Shown here: positions 23,825 through 31,610 of the stretch, in pieces | How the letters are laid out: each line of letters starts with the position of its first letter | How positions within the stretch are numbered: the first letter of the stretch is position 1 | Source of the DNA: PCC-6802 sp031388585 | GTDB taxonomy: Bacteria > Cyanobacteriota > Cyanobacteriia > Pseudanabaenales > Pseudanabaenaceae | DNA length: 33,209 bases | Reading direction: 5' to 3' | NCBI GenBank assembly: GCA_031388585.1 | Contig: JANMRU010000255.1 | Coordinates: 1 to 33,209, forward strand | Program-made: the position numbers and the translations under genes | The notes under the pieces: generated by a model | What the model saw: only the letters and a program-made list of their open reading frames with translations | Told to the model about the DNA's origin: nothing | Database searches by the model: none

Positions 23825-24541
23825 TTAAACCACTGATGTGGATAGACTCACAATCAGCAGAGAGAAGTACGGCAATTCCAAATCTGGGAACTGTGTGAGG
23901 TTTGACCATATTTTTTGTTGCGGCATAGTTGCCCATGCGATCGCATGGCTGTGGGGAAGTAGTCCGCGCGATCGTAGTAATTGCCATACCTGTGGATAGA
24001 CGCTACTCACTTTCATCAATACTACAACTTCTGCCCAGTCTAGAGCAGTCTCTAGATCGGCTATTTGGTGTAGTGCTGGCAAGACGGCTAGTTTGTCTGA
24101 CCAGATCGTTAGGGGGATGCCGATCGCGGCGGCAGAGGCCATAGGGGATGAAATTCCAGGAATAATTTCAATGTCAATATCGGGATATGACGCTTTTAAT
24201 CCCCACATTAAGTATGTCTGAGTGCTATAGAAACTAACATCACCTTCAGCAATGAAGGCGACATTTTGGCCTTGGCGCAGGTGTTGAGCAATGTTGAGTA
24301 CTGCCGTTTGCCATGCCGCCCGTAAAGTGAGTTGATCCTGTACAAAAGGCAACTCTAGCGGCAGCTTGATTTGGTCAGGTCGTAAAAATTGGGCAGCGAT
24401 CGCTTCAGCCATGCCCTGCTTGCCTCCACGTCCTGCGGGAAATGCAATTACGTCTGCTTTTTGAATAGCTTTTAATCCTTTGAGCGTAATTAGCTCTGGA
24501 TCTCCTGGCCCAATACCGATACCGTAGAACTTTCCTTGCAC
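23825..24541 (-). CDS. cobI: precorrin-2 C20-methyltransferase
   Basis: SAM-dependent methyltransferase of 238 residues that adds a methyl at C20 of precorrin-2 in cobalamin synthesis. YGIGIGPGDPELITLKGLKAIQKADVIAFPAG at the start is the SAM-binding loop and the signature of the CobI/CbiL clade. AEGDVSFYSTQTYL (near 97) and PGISSPMASAAAIGIPL (near 129) complete the tetrapyrrole methylase fold. Length is normal. The start is GTG. No B12 riboswitch (B12 box) was seen upstream. CbiL versus CobI depends on whether the route is aerobic or anaerobic, which this window does not show. Confidence 0.93.
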   Translation of the reverse strand: MQGKFYGIGIGPGDPELITLKGLKAIQKADVIAFPAGRGGKQGMAEAIAAQFLRPDQIKLPLELPFVQDQLTLRAAWQTAVLNIAQHLRQGQNVAFIAEGDVSFYSTQTYLMWGLKASYPDIDIEIIPGISSPMASAAAIGIPLTIWSDKLAVLPALHQIADLETALDWAEVVVLMKVSSVYPQVWQLLRSRGLLPHSHAIAWATMPQQKIWSNLTQFPDLELPYFSLLIVSLSTSVV

Positions 24542-24733
24542 TTTTTATCTTTAATCTAGCAATTTTCACCAATCTGGGTAGTGCAGATTTTAGTGGTGGG
24601 CACCCACATTGGGCAAACCCTCACTTTACCTGGGACTACATGAACCATTCTTGATTCAAGATTTTCAAGATTACCATTGACGATCGCCGAAATTGGCCAT
24701 AATTCCAAAAACTTTGGAGAATTCCAATGGCAG

Positions 24734-24764
24734 GCTTTGCCTGTCAAGAAACTACAGGCAAAGC
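24734..24764. promoter_or_regulatory. perfect 11-bp inverted repeat in the cobI / Hsp70-like divergent region
   Basis: GCTTTGCCTGT (24734-24744) and ACAGGCAAAGC (24754-24764) pair around a 9-nt loop. An alternative shorter hairpin, CAGGC-TTT-GCCTG (24731-24743), uses the same bases, so the two are mutually exclusive. The region 24542-24836 otherwise has no gene I can support. Promoter, operator or small RNA function is unproven. Confidence 0.4.
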
Positions 24765-24836
24765 TAAAACTAATCGACAAGTCAAACTGCGCTCAAGCCA
24801 GCAAAATCCACATTAAGCTGAGATCGCTAACTCCAC

Positions 24837-24943
24837 TAGTAGTCTGCCAACTTTTAGTTGATGGGTAAACCGAAACTAGAAAGCTTTTGGGGTTTATTTT
24901 TTGATGGTTCTCAACCCATCAAAAAATTCTTGACAGTTCACTA
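24837..24943. mobile_element. IS630/mariner-type MITE, family B, copy 2
   Basis: A 107-bp element bounded by TA, with left end TAGTAGTCTGCCA and right end TGACAGTTCACTA, inverted relative to 4850-4956 and the same length. Read on the minus strand it matches copy 1 closely, including the TTTTTTGATGGGTT hairpin arm. It lies 73 bases before the likely start of the Hsp70-like gene. A frame begun inside the element (ATG at 24861) stays open into that gene. Confidence 0.8.
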
Positions 24944-25016
24944 TGTAGACTTTCGGCAAGATCTCTGTAAAATTGTCCAAATTGCCCAGAACGTTTGGTC
25001 AGGAGAAGAGCATCGC

Positions 25017-27002
25017 ATGGCAAACAACAACAATACAGAAGAAGACGCGGCGATCGCAGATAAATCTCCTGATGCAGCATCAACAATTGAGAAAGCCGAT
25101 CTAAATTTGCCTTTAGGGTTTGACAAGTCATTGGATGAATCTGAGGGCATAGCATCTCAAATTTACAAAGGAGTAGAACGGCCTATCTCGGAGGAAGAGA
25201 TGATGCTGACAAAATTTGCCGATGCTGAATCCCAATCTATATCAAGCGAGTATGAAGCAAGCTTGATCGCTGCCGCAAACCCAGTAAGCCCACGCGAAGC
25301 GAAACCAACTTTTGCAGACCTACCTGAACAGATAGTCGATCCTAGCTACAGCATTGATGACATCTGGTTCTTAGGTATCGACTTTGGTAGCGACGCTCTA
25401 CGAGCTAGTTTATTTAACGCGACTACTGGTAAAGTCTATCCGCTAGAATTTGAGACAAATGATGCAAGAGTTGGCAGCATTTTAATCGATCTCGCGCGCA
25501 CAGATTCATTCGATGAATGGCAAATATCGACAGATTTCAAGAAAATATTCAATCAGATAGATCGACCTGAAGCAAAACTACTAGTTAACTTCAAGAAACT
25601 GCTTAAACTAGGCTTGCCATACCAGGGTGTGAGTGCATGGCAGCCGATCGTACAGTGGTCAGATCGACAACGCATTCCTCTAAGGTATTTTCAGATCCTG
25701 CTTACACGATTCCTATTGAAGGTGCAATCTTCAGCTAACTGTGGCAGGTTACCCGATCTGAACGAAATTATGCGCGATCGCATCTACGCTGTAATTTTGG
25801 GACATCCCACTGCATGGCCTGATACGTACGTACATAATTTACGAGAGTCTGTTCTAGCATCCAAAATTGTCGATCAAGCAGAGCAAGTTATGGTTGTCGA
25901 TCAAGCGATCGCGCCTTTGTTAGAACTCATCCATAACCATAAATCGCCGCAGGATAATACGTTAATCGTTAACATTGGGGCAGAAACGACGGATCTATTA
26001 CTGGCAAGGGTAAATAACGGCGTTGTCAGTCGCAGTAATCTCAGCACTCGTGGATTTGATTATGCTGGATTGGGACTTAATCAAGATATCGTCGTGCAAT
26101 TACTCTATCCCCACTGGCGATCGCTGGCAAATCCCGATCGCGATGCCTGCGATCTAGAGCAATTGATGTTGCCAGCCCCTGGAGATCCTGCGCCTGGTTT
26201 GCGTGCTGACTTGCAAAAAAGTTTGATCAGTTCCTCTGTGGGAATAGATTTACTGAATGCTGCTGAGCAATTGAAGCTCGATCTATCGACACATTTAGAT
26301 CGCGATCGATGGACAACAACGATATGCGATCGCCCTCTAATGGTATGGAGGAGAGAATTGGAAAGTCAAGTAATTCAGCCATTTCTGCAACATCTAAATC
26401 GTGGGTTAAACGATCTGCTCAGCAGTTCGGGGATTCTCGCTGATGAAGTGATGTCAGTATGGAAGTTAGGTGGCACTACAAATCTACCCAGTCTATCGCG
26501 GTGGTTGGAGCAAAAACTACCTAATGCTGCGATCGATCGCTTGCCCTCATCAACCGTTGCTAGTGGTTTGGCGATCGCGCCCGCATACCGCTATCTGATC
26601 GATATTGCGCGACAACAGTATTCTGACTACTTTTTATTACAAGAGATTTGTGGACTCAACTTACAAAGCACGGTTACACCAAGTCAGCTCATGCAACAAC
26701 TGCAAAATCGTGGAGTTAATTCTAGAGCTTGTCGCGATCGTATTCTCACAATTTTGCAGGGCGACCTACCAATGGGACTTTTTCCTTGGCAAGAGCAAGA
26801 GCAGAGCCTTTTCCTCAGCGATCCTACCCTTAGTTCTGATTTGTTCGCGGGTAGATTATTTGAGATGGAGAGTAATGGCACTTATCAACCAAATTTGAGG
26901 AAATTTCAGGCGCTTAAAGCTTACCTCCAGGCAATTTTAGGAACTATGCAACAATCTCTAAGTGAACCGTTGGTATTCCCAGAGTTTGGTCGTAGCATAT
27001 AG
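25017..27002 (+). CDS. Hsp70/actin-fold (ASKHA) family protein, cyanobacterial type
   Basis: A 661-residue protein, taking the ATG at 25017 that has AGGAG nearby; an upstream in-frame start (24861) lies inside a MITE and is less likely. About 115 acidic, low-complexity N-terminal residues precede an ASKHA ATPase fold. The phosphate-1 loop FLGIDFGSDALRASLFN is near residue 118. The phosphate-2 region VNIGAETTDLLLARV is near 318. The adenosine-type motif VWKLGGTTNLPSLSRWLEQ is near 480. The C-terminal region is helical, with no canonical DnaK substrate domain and no EEVD-like tail. This matches cyanobacterial proteins labelled Hsp70 family, whose role is unknown. It is not DnaK: the linker and peptide-binding domain are absent. 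Confidence 0.8.
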   Translation: MANNNNTEEDAAIADKSPDAASTIEKADLNLPLGFDKSLDESEGIASQIYKGVERPISEEEMMLTKFADAESQSISSEYEASLIAAANPVSPREAKPTFADLPEQIVDPSYSIDDIWFLGIDFGSDALRASLFNATTGKVYPLEFETNDARVGSILIDLARTDSFDEWQISTDFKKIFNQIDRPEAKLLVNFKKLLKLGLPYQGVSAWQPIVQWSDRQRIPLRYFQILLTRFLLKVQSSANCGRLPDLNEIMRDRIYAVILGHPTAWPDTYVHNLRESVLASKIVDQAEQVMVVDQAIAPLLELIHNHKSPQDNTLIVNIGAETTDLLLARVNNGVVSRSNLSTRGFDYAGLGLNQDIVVQLLYPHWRSLANPDRDACDLEQLMLPAPGDPAPGLRADLQKSLISSSVGIDLLNAAEQLKLDLSTHLDRDRWTTTICDRPLMVWRRELESQVIQPFLQHLNRGLNDLLSSSGILADEVMSVWKLGGTTNLPSLSRWLEQKLPNAAIDRLPSSTVASGLAIAPAYRYLIDIARQQYSDYFLLQEICGLNLQSTVTPSQLMQQLQNRGVNSRACRDRILTILQGDLPMGLFPWQEQEQSLFLSDPTLSSDLFAGRLFEMESNGTYQPNLRKFQALKAYLQAILGTMQQSLSEPLVFPEFGRSI

Positions 27003-27172
27003 AAATATATTTCATTGCAGCGCCCTACAAAACTGGCGATTGTACTGCTTGCCATTCGGTTCTGATATGTTAGGCGCACCATTCCCTCTTCCAGTTTCCT
27101 CTTTGTAGGAGCAAAAAATAGAATTCCTATCCAGACTTTAGGTTTTGGTTGAGGAATGGATATACCTAATTT

Positions 27173-27379
27173 CTATGCTGCCTCAATCCACTCTTGCATA
27201 ACGGTTTGCGCGTTTTGAAAGGTTCCCATGTAGGTTGCACCAGCCGTACATCCCACAAGTTCTGACATCTCAGAAACAGAAGATTTACCCTCTTCATCCA
27301 GTAGATAATTAGCTAATATTTCATTGTCCTCTTGATCTCCCAACCTATTTTTAAGAGTAACTTCAAGAACTTCTTTCAC
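27173..27379 (-). CDS. small hypothetical protein
   Basis: A 68-residue acidic protein from a GTG start (GTGAAAGAAG). It begins MKEVLEVTLKNRLGDQEDNEILANYLLDEEGKSS across two parts and ends with VGCTAGATYMGTFQNAQ and an acidic amphipathic tail. One cysteine is present. I do not recognise a family. It has no signal peptide or membrane span. It lies alone between the Hsp70-like gene and a family A repeat, so no partner is visible. The regular amino-acid composition suggests it may be real. An upstream TTG could extend it, and the ribosome-binding site is weak. Confidence 0.4.
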   Translation of the reverse strand: MKEVLEVTLKNRLGDQEDNEILANYLLDEEGKSSVSEMSELVGCTAGATYMGTFQNAQTVMQEWIEAA

Positions 27380-27529
27380 TTGACAAGTTTTTGCTTTACT
27401 ACCTTCTAGTTAGATATTCAGAATTTATTCAAATTCTATATTTGCCAGTAGTTGACTCAGATGCTTAAAGGAGCTAGTACTGTCAGAAGCCATTCTCAAA
27501 ATTCTGAGTAGTAGTTTTTCTAACTGATG

Positions 27530-27643
27530 TTACGTGGAGTGATTCCAAAAAATATTAAGTGGGGGAGTTTGAGGGCACAGCCCTGATCAAGAGCTGTATC
27601 CCAACCCCCCTTCAAATATTGATCTTCCGTTAGTTCTATGTAA
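27530..27643. repeat. dispersed MITE-like repeat, family A, copy 2
   Basis: About 114 bp matching 3525-3637 in the same orientation. Shared blocks include GGGAGTTTGAGGGC, CTTCAAATAT, GATCTTC, TTAGTTCTA and TGTAAGGTGAGT / CGTAAGGTAAGT. The first inner hairpin (AGGGC-ACA-GCCCT) is kept and the second is degenerate. The outer stem GGGGG...CCCCC persists. It lies between the small hypothetical gene and dgkA, both minus strand. The rest of 27380-27682 holds nothing else recognisable. Confidence 0.7.
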
Positions 27644-27682
27644 GGTGAGTTTCTAACTTTCCCATTTTTTGCCAAGAGTTAA

Positions 27683-28216
27683 CTAGAACGCAAACGCTAG
27701 TAGAATATGTGGCAAGAGTAACGTGCCAGCTACTACTAGTGCTGCAAAGGCGGCAATTAAAACAGCCCCAGCGGCACAGTCTTTGGCGATTTTAGCTAAA
27801 AAATGATAGGTCTGACCTACTGTCAAATCTACAACTGCCTCTAATGCCGTGTTGAGTAATTCCATCGTTAATACCCCACCTACTGTGAGTCCAATTACCG
27901 CAAACTCAACCGATGGTAGATGGAAGTAGAGACTTAGTGCCAAAGCAACTGAGCCGACCAAAACATGGATACGGAAATTGCGCTGAGTTGCAAGCGCATA
28001 GCTTAAACCTGCCCAAGCAAATTTAAAACTAGCAAAAAGGTTGGGAGCAACTTGAAGAGCCTTAGCTCGTCCGTAGAAAATTTTAGCGTTGAATGTCATA
28101 GGTGGCTCCAGACTTGGCACTTCTAAAGTGCTATGACTTAGTTCTGGAGATAGATTGGCTGAAATTGCAATATTTGATTTCATACGATCTGGGGTATCAA
28201 AATTAGGTTCTTGCAC
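27683..28216 (-). CDS. dgkA: diacylglycerol kinase family protein
   Basis: Small integral-membrane lipid kinase (or undecaprenol kinase) of 177 residues. FKFAWAGLSYALATQRNFRIHVLVG near residue 64 is the first conserved block. Membrane spans follow: SVALALSLYFHLPSVEF, AVIGLTVGGVLTMELLNTALEAVVDL (with the catalytic E and the ELxNTAxE signature) and AGAVLIAAFAALVVAGTLLLPHI. KIAKDCAAGAV is the other hallmark. An extra ~55-residue N-terminal extension is present. The start codon could be the GTG at 28216, which overlaps the ybeY stop by one base (TAGTG), or an internal ATG at 28183. The coupling to ybeY favours the GTG. Confidence 0.9.
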   Translation of the reverse strand: MQEPNFDTPDRMKSNIAISANLSPELSHSTLEVPSLEPPMTFNAKIFYGRAKALQVAPNLFASFKFAWAGLSYALATQRNFRIHVLVGSVALALSLYFHLPSVEFAVIGLTVGGVLTMELLNTALEAVVDLTVGQTYHFLAKIAKDCAAGAVLIAAFAALVVAGTLLLPHILLAFAF

Positions 28217-28815
28217 TATTTCTCGGAAGCTTGCTGTTTCACTTTATCTGATGTGAACTCTCTAATATCTATCAGACTTAACAAAATATCTTGTTGTTCC
28301 AACATTCTTTCTAGACTAGGCTCATCGGGATGATCCCATCCCAGCAGATGTAAAAGCCCGTGTGCTGCTAGCCAGACGAGTTCGTATTGATGCGAGTGAC
28401 CGCGCTCCTGCGCCTGAAGTGCTGCCGTGTTCGCAGAAATCACAATGTCACCTAAATAAGTCGGCTCAGCTTGTAAACCTGCCAAACCTGGTGGTATCGC
28501 GGGGATATCTGCTTCCAACGCCGCAAATGCTAAAACATCTGTAGGTCGGTCTTGATAACGATATTGAGCATTTAGCTGTTGAATCTCATCATCATCAGTT
28601 AAACGCAAGGCAATCTCATAATTACCATCTTCCTGAAGATGCTCGAGCCAGACCTGAAACCACTGCTGCCAGTCTTGGGCGATGGCACCTGAGTCAGTAA
28701 ATCCAGCAACTGTGGGGTTTTGCTCCAGATGAAGGTCAATACTCAAAACTTGAGGCTCCCATACCTGAGGTTTTCTGTAATGGAGTATACCCACTAAGAA
28801 CTTTGGTGTTAGCAC
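28216..28815 (-). CDS. ybeY: endoribonuclease YbeY (rRNA maturation)
   Basis: Metal-dependent RNase of up to 199 residues needed for 16S rRNA 3' processing and ribosome quality control. The zinc motif HGLLHLLGWDH (H-x3-H-x5-H) is intact near residue 151, with LGDIVISANTAALQAQERGHS before it. The fixed RLTDDDEIQQLNAQYRYQDRPTDVLAFA block (near 75-103) is also diagnostic. The exact start is uncertain. The longest frame begins with GTG at 28815, and another GTG eight codons in is possible; ordinary YbeY proteins are about 155-180 residues. It is followed directly by dgkA with a one-base overlap, a common cyanobacterial arrangement. Confidence 0.93.
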   Translation of the reverse strand: MLTPKFLVGILHYRKPQVWEPQVLSIDLHLEQNPTVAGFTDSGAIAQDWQQWFQVWLEHLQEDGNYEIALRLTDDDEIQQLNAQYRYQDRPTDVLAFAALEADIPAIPPGLAGLQAEPTYLGDIVISANTAALQAQERGHSHQYELVWLAAHGLLHLLGWDHPDEPSLERMLEQQDILLSLIDIREFTSDKVKQQASEK

Positions 28816-28830
28816 CTAGTCCAAAATAAC

Positions 28831-29013
28831 TTAGTGAAATACTACGGCGAGGCCGATCAGTAATCCCACTACGCCGAGTATGGTTAACCCGAAGTGAAAG
28901 AGGGAAGTACCGCCCTTCTTAACCATATTTCGCATTGCTAGCTTGACATAGCTAGGTTTTGCTTCTGGTGACAACGGATTACGGTCTTTTGTTGCATTAT
29001 ATTCAGATGCCAT
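28831..29013 (-). CDS. DUF3285 family small membrane protein
   Basis: A 60-residue protein with a soluble N-terminus (EYNATKDRNPLSPEAKPSYVKLAMRNMVKKGG) and one C-terminal membrane span (LFHFGLTILGVVGLLIGLAVV). The AMRNMVKKG stretch and length match the cyanobacterial DUF3285 family, which is conserved but uncharacterised. It lies 15 bases upstream of the ybeY frame and 44 bases downstream of recF on the same strand, so it may be cotranscribed with both. The basic region before the span predicts the N-terminus on the cytoplasmic side. Confidence 0.8.
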   Translation of the reverse strand: MASEYNATKDRNPLSPEAKPSYVKLAMRNMVKKGGTSLFHFGLTILGVVGLLIGLAVVFH

Positions 29014-29057
29014 GGCAGTTATGGTAGTTGCTGAGACAATTAAATTAAGGTGCTTAA

Positions 29058-30182
29058 CTAAACTTTACTAATAACCTTACCATTTTCGACTTGAAATATT
29101 TGGGCCGATTTGAGCCATTGCGCATCAAATGAACCCAGATGTGTGGTTGTGATGATGGTTTGCACTCGATCTTGAATAGCGTCAAGCAGTTGGTTTTGGC
29201 GATGTAAATCTAGCTCGGCCAGCACGTCATCTAGTAATAGTAAGGGTGTTTCCCCTGTCACAGCCTCAATTAGTTCCAGTTCTGCCAGTTTCAGGGCTAA
29301 AACTAGGGTGCGCTGCTGCCCCTGTGAGCCATATTCGCGGGCTGGGGTTTGGTTAATTGTTAGTAATACTTCATCGCGGTGCGGCCCCACTAAGCTTGTA
29401 CCCTGATGTTGTTCGGCGATCGCTTTTTGTTGCAGCCCGATCAAAAAAGCTTGCTGGATTTCTTCGATCGCATTGGTATCGACAAAGTCAAATTTGGGGG
29501 CATAGGTCAGATTTAAGTTTTCACTACCACCACTGATCGCTTGATGCCAGTGATCGGCAATCGGATTCAGGCGCTGTAATAACCGGGATCGCCTGCGAGC
29601 TAGCCGCGTACCCGTAGTTGCGAGTTGTGCATCCCAAAGTGCCATCTGTTCAGGATCGAAGGCTACTTTACCCTGACGAATTGCTTTGAGTAGTGCATTA
29701 CGCTGCTTGAGCACCTGGTGGTATTGCTGGAGCAAGCTGGAGTAAATTGGTTCTAGCTGAATCAGGACGCTATCTAACCAGTTGCGTCGGCAGTCGGGAC
29801 TACCGCGTACCAAATCCAGATCGAGGCTAGAAAACTGGACGGCATTAATCTGTCCTAAAAACTCGATGTGCCGTGTGAGATTGACACCATTCACTGCTAG
29901 CGATCGCCGTCCGCTACTACGCAAAGTAATCGCTAACTCCATCGGTACCTGGGCGCGATCGCAGATCGCCCTAATTTCTCCGAGTGCCTCACCTTCTTGG
30001 ACGAGATCTCGATCTCGACTGACTCGATGCGATCGTAGCGTAGCCAATAGTTGTACAGATTCTAATAAATTGGATTTGCCCTGAGCATTATTACCGACCA
30101 CAATCGCTTTAGGAGCTGCAAACTGCACTGCCTGATCGCTATAATTGCGGAAATGCTTTAAGCTGAGACTCTTTAAATACAC
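29058..30182 (-). CDS. recF: DNA replication/repair protein RecF
   Basis: SMC-like ATPase of 374 residues that helps load RecA at single-strand gaps. LKSLSLKHFRNYSDQAVQF at the start and Walker A GNNAQGKSN near residue 31 are typical. The signature-motif region is near 283 (SQGQQRTLVLALKLAELE), and Walker B is LLLLDDVLAELD near 318. THLGSFD near 349 completes the catalytic head. Only short helical arms separate the halves, as in all RecF. The gene starts 23 bases from the divergent DUF2459 gene, so the promoters overlap. Confidence 0.95.
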   Translation of the reverse strand: MYLKSLSLKHFRNYSDQAVQFAAPKAIVVGNNAQGKSNLLESVQLLATLRSHRVSRDRDLVQEGEALGEIRAICDRAQVPMELAITLRSSGRRSLAVNGVNLTRHIEFLGQINAVQFSSLDLDLVRGSPDCRRNWLDSVLIQLEPIYSSLLQQYHQVLKQRNALLKAIRQGKVAFDPEQMALWDAQLATTGTRLARRRSRLLQRLNPIADHWHQAISGGSENLNLTYAPKFDFVDTNAIEEIQQAFLIGLQQKAIAEQHQGTSLVGPHRDEVLLTINQTPAREYGSQGQQRTLVLALKLAELELIEAVTGETPLLLLDDVLAELDLHRQNQLLDAIQDRVQTIITTTHLGSFDAQWLKSAQIFQVENGKVISKV

Positions 30183-30205
30183 GGTTAAAATCTAAGGTTC
30201 TGCAT

Positions 30206-30901
30206 GTGTTTGCGGTGAGATACTTGATTGCCTGTTTGAGGAAAAAGTGGGTAATTGCCATCTGCTTAGGGCTTTTAAGCATAGTAGCAGCTATCTTCCT
30301 GACCCCTTGTCCGCAACCTCAGGTAGGACTATTCCCTCCCCAACCTGGCAACCCCACTCGTAGGGTTTATGTAATCCAGCACGAATGGCATACAGGTTTA
30401 GCCTGGTCACAGCAAGGGCAGATCCCGATTGGGCCAGAAGCATGGCGGCAAGCTCCCTATGTCGAGGTGGGTTGGGGCGATCGCGATTTCTATTATGCAG
30501 GCGACAAATCAATTCCTGCCATGTTCAGAGCATTTTTTCTGCCCACACCGAGCGTCCTCCATGTAGTTGGCTTTCGCGAACCACCAGCCGAGTACTTTAA
30601 ACAAAGTCAAATTTTGCAGTTAGATCTATCAACCCAAGGGTTTAGCAATCTCTTCGGCTATATCCAAGCAACATTTAGTCGAGATATCAAGGGCGATCGC
30701 CTGCCACCATTACCTGGTAGCGGTCAATATGGGGTGAGCAATTTCTACCCTGCCGTACCGCAATATGGATTTTGGCTAACCTGCAATGCCTGGACGGCTA
30801 AAGCTTTAAATGCAGCAGGCATCCCTAGCTGCCCTAGTCGAGTTTCCCTGCCGCCGCACCTGCTCGACCAAGTTCGAGCTGTCGGGACTCAGTTACATTA
30901 G
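30206..30901 (+). CDS. DUF2459 / TIGR02117 family membrane-anchored protein
   Basis: A 231-residue protein with an N-terminal membrane segment (WVIAICLGLLSIVAAIFL, about 15-32), then a periplasmic or lumenal domain. YVIQHEWHTGLAW, YVEVGWGDRDFYYAG and TCNAWTAKALNAAGI near the end are the conserved blocks of the DUF2459 (TIGR02117) family, which is found widely but lacks a firm function. The Cys-Asn-x-Trp-Thr and His-x-Trp-His motifs look like candidate active-site residues, by inference only. The start is GTG at 30206; the nearby ATG is out of frame. It is divergent from recF and followed by a tRNA gene. Confidence 0.8.
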   Translation: MFAVRYLIACLRKKWVIAICLGLLSIVAAIFLTPCPQPQVGLFPPQPGNPTRRVYVIQHEWHTGLAWSQQGQIPIGPEAWRQAPYVEVGWGDRDFYYAGDKSIPAMFRAFFLPTPSVLHVVGFREPPAEYFKQSQILQLDLSTQGFSNLFGYIQATFSRDIKGDRLPPLPGSGQYGVSNFYPAVPQYGFWLTCNAWTAKALNAAGIPSCPSRVSLPPHLLDQVRAVGTQLH

Positions 30902-30925
30902 AGCTGTGCTATGATCGCGCATGGA

Positions 30926-30998
30926 GGGCATATAGCTCAGTGGATAGAGCACCAGGTTCCGGTCCTGGGTGTCGGGGGTTCAAATCCCTCTATGCTCG
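30926..30998 (+). tRNA. trnR: tRNA-Arg, anticodon CCG
   Basis: A full 73-nt cloverleaf: acceptor GGGCATA paired with TATGCTC (one G-T), D-arm GCTC...GAGC, anticodon stem CCAGG/CCTGG with loop TTCCGGT, five-base variable loop and T-arm GGGGG-TTCAAAT-CCCTC. The anticodon CCG (30959-30961) reads CGG, arginine. CCA is not encoded and must be added after transcription, as is usual in cyanobacteria. Confidence 0.95.
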
Positions 30999-31028
30999 TA
31001 AATTTTAGCAATCTTGTTGTGCAGACAT

Positions 31029-31056
31029 ACCTCGACACGCTCTCGGTGGGCGAGGT
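31029..31056. repeat. short hairpin after tRNA-Arg
   Basis: ACCTCG (31029-31034) pairs with CGAGGT (31051-31056) around a 16-nt loop, 31 bases past the tRNA. It might help end the tRNA transcript; no T-run follows. Confidence 0.2.
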
Positions 31057-31113
31057 CAAGCCGTAAAATAAATTAGCTGGTTTTGTCGAAATTTAATCTG
31101 GGAGGCATCAACA

Positions 31114-31578
31114 ATGCAAACCACTGAATCTAAGACTAAGAAACTGTACGAACAAGATTTTTCGCTATGGGTAGCTGATACAGTTACCAAATTAAAAGCG
31201 GGTAACATCGCTGGTCTCGATATGCAGAATTTGATTGAGGAGATCGAATGTTTGGGTAAAGCTGAACGGCATGAACTTGAGAATCGTTTACGGCGTTTGT
31301 TGGAACATTTGCTCAAACGTTGCTATGTTGATAGCGCCTATGACAACCGAGGTTGGCAATTAACCATTAGAGAACAAAGAGATAGATTGCAGCGACTTCT
31401 AAAGCAGTCCCCCAGTTTGAATCGTGCTTGTTTGGAAGACCTCCCAGAAGCCTATGCCTTTGCATTACAGCAGGTACGTATCGAGTATGCTCAGGTATTC
31501 TTCCCCGATCAATGCCCTTTCTCGAATGATATTGATCTACTGCTAACGGAAGAATTCTGGCAGAATCGTTCGAGTTGA
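31114..31578 (+). CDS. DUF29 family protein
   Basis: A 154-residue soluble helical protein. YEQDFSLWVADTVTKLKAG, then LDMQNLIEEIECLGKAERHELENRLRRLLEHLLKR and the C-terminal AYAFALQQVRIEY are recognisable as the DUF29 family, which is greatly expanded in cyanobacteria. Function is unknown; members often occur in many copies and near mobile DNA. A good GGGAGG ribosome-binding site lies upstream of the ATG. No partner gene is evident, and the neighbouring tRNA and DUF2808 genes give no clue. Confidence 0.85.
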   Translation: MQTTESKTKKLYEQDFSLWVADTVTKLKAGNIAGLDMQNLIEEIECLGKAERHELENRLRRLLEHLLKRCYVDSAYDNRGWQLTIREQRDRLQRLLKQSPSLNRACLEDLPEAYAFALQQVRIEYAQVFFPDQCPFSNDIDLLLTEEFWQNRSS

Positions 31579-31610
31579 TCCTAGCGCTAGAGAATACTAC
31601 TGCGATTCCT

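Noticed and set aside
24556..24780. Minus-strand 74-codon open frame next to cobI
   Set aside because: No family resemblance, no good ribosome-binding site, and it overlaps the 24734-24764 inverted repeat; it is more likely intergenic DNA.
24542..24836. Cobalamin riboswitch upstream of cobI
   Set aside because: No B12 box (GCCACTG) was found on the minus strand and the gap lacks the usual ~200-nt fold.
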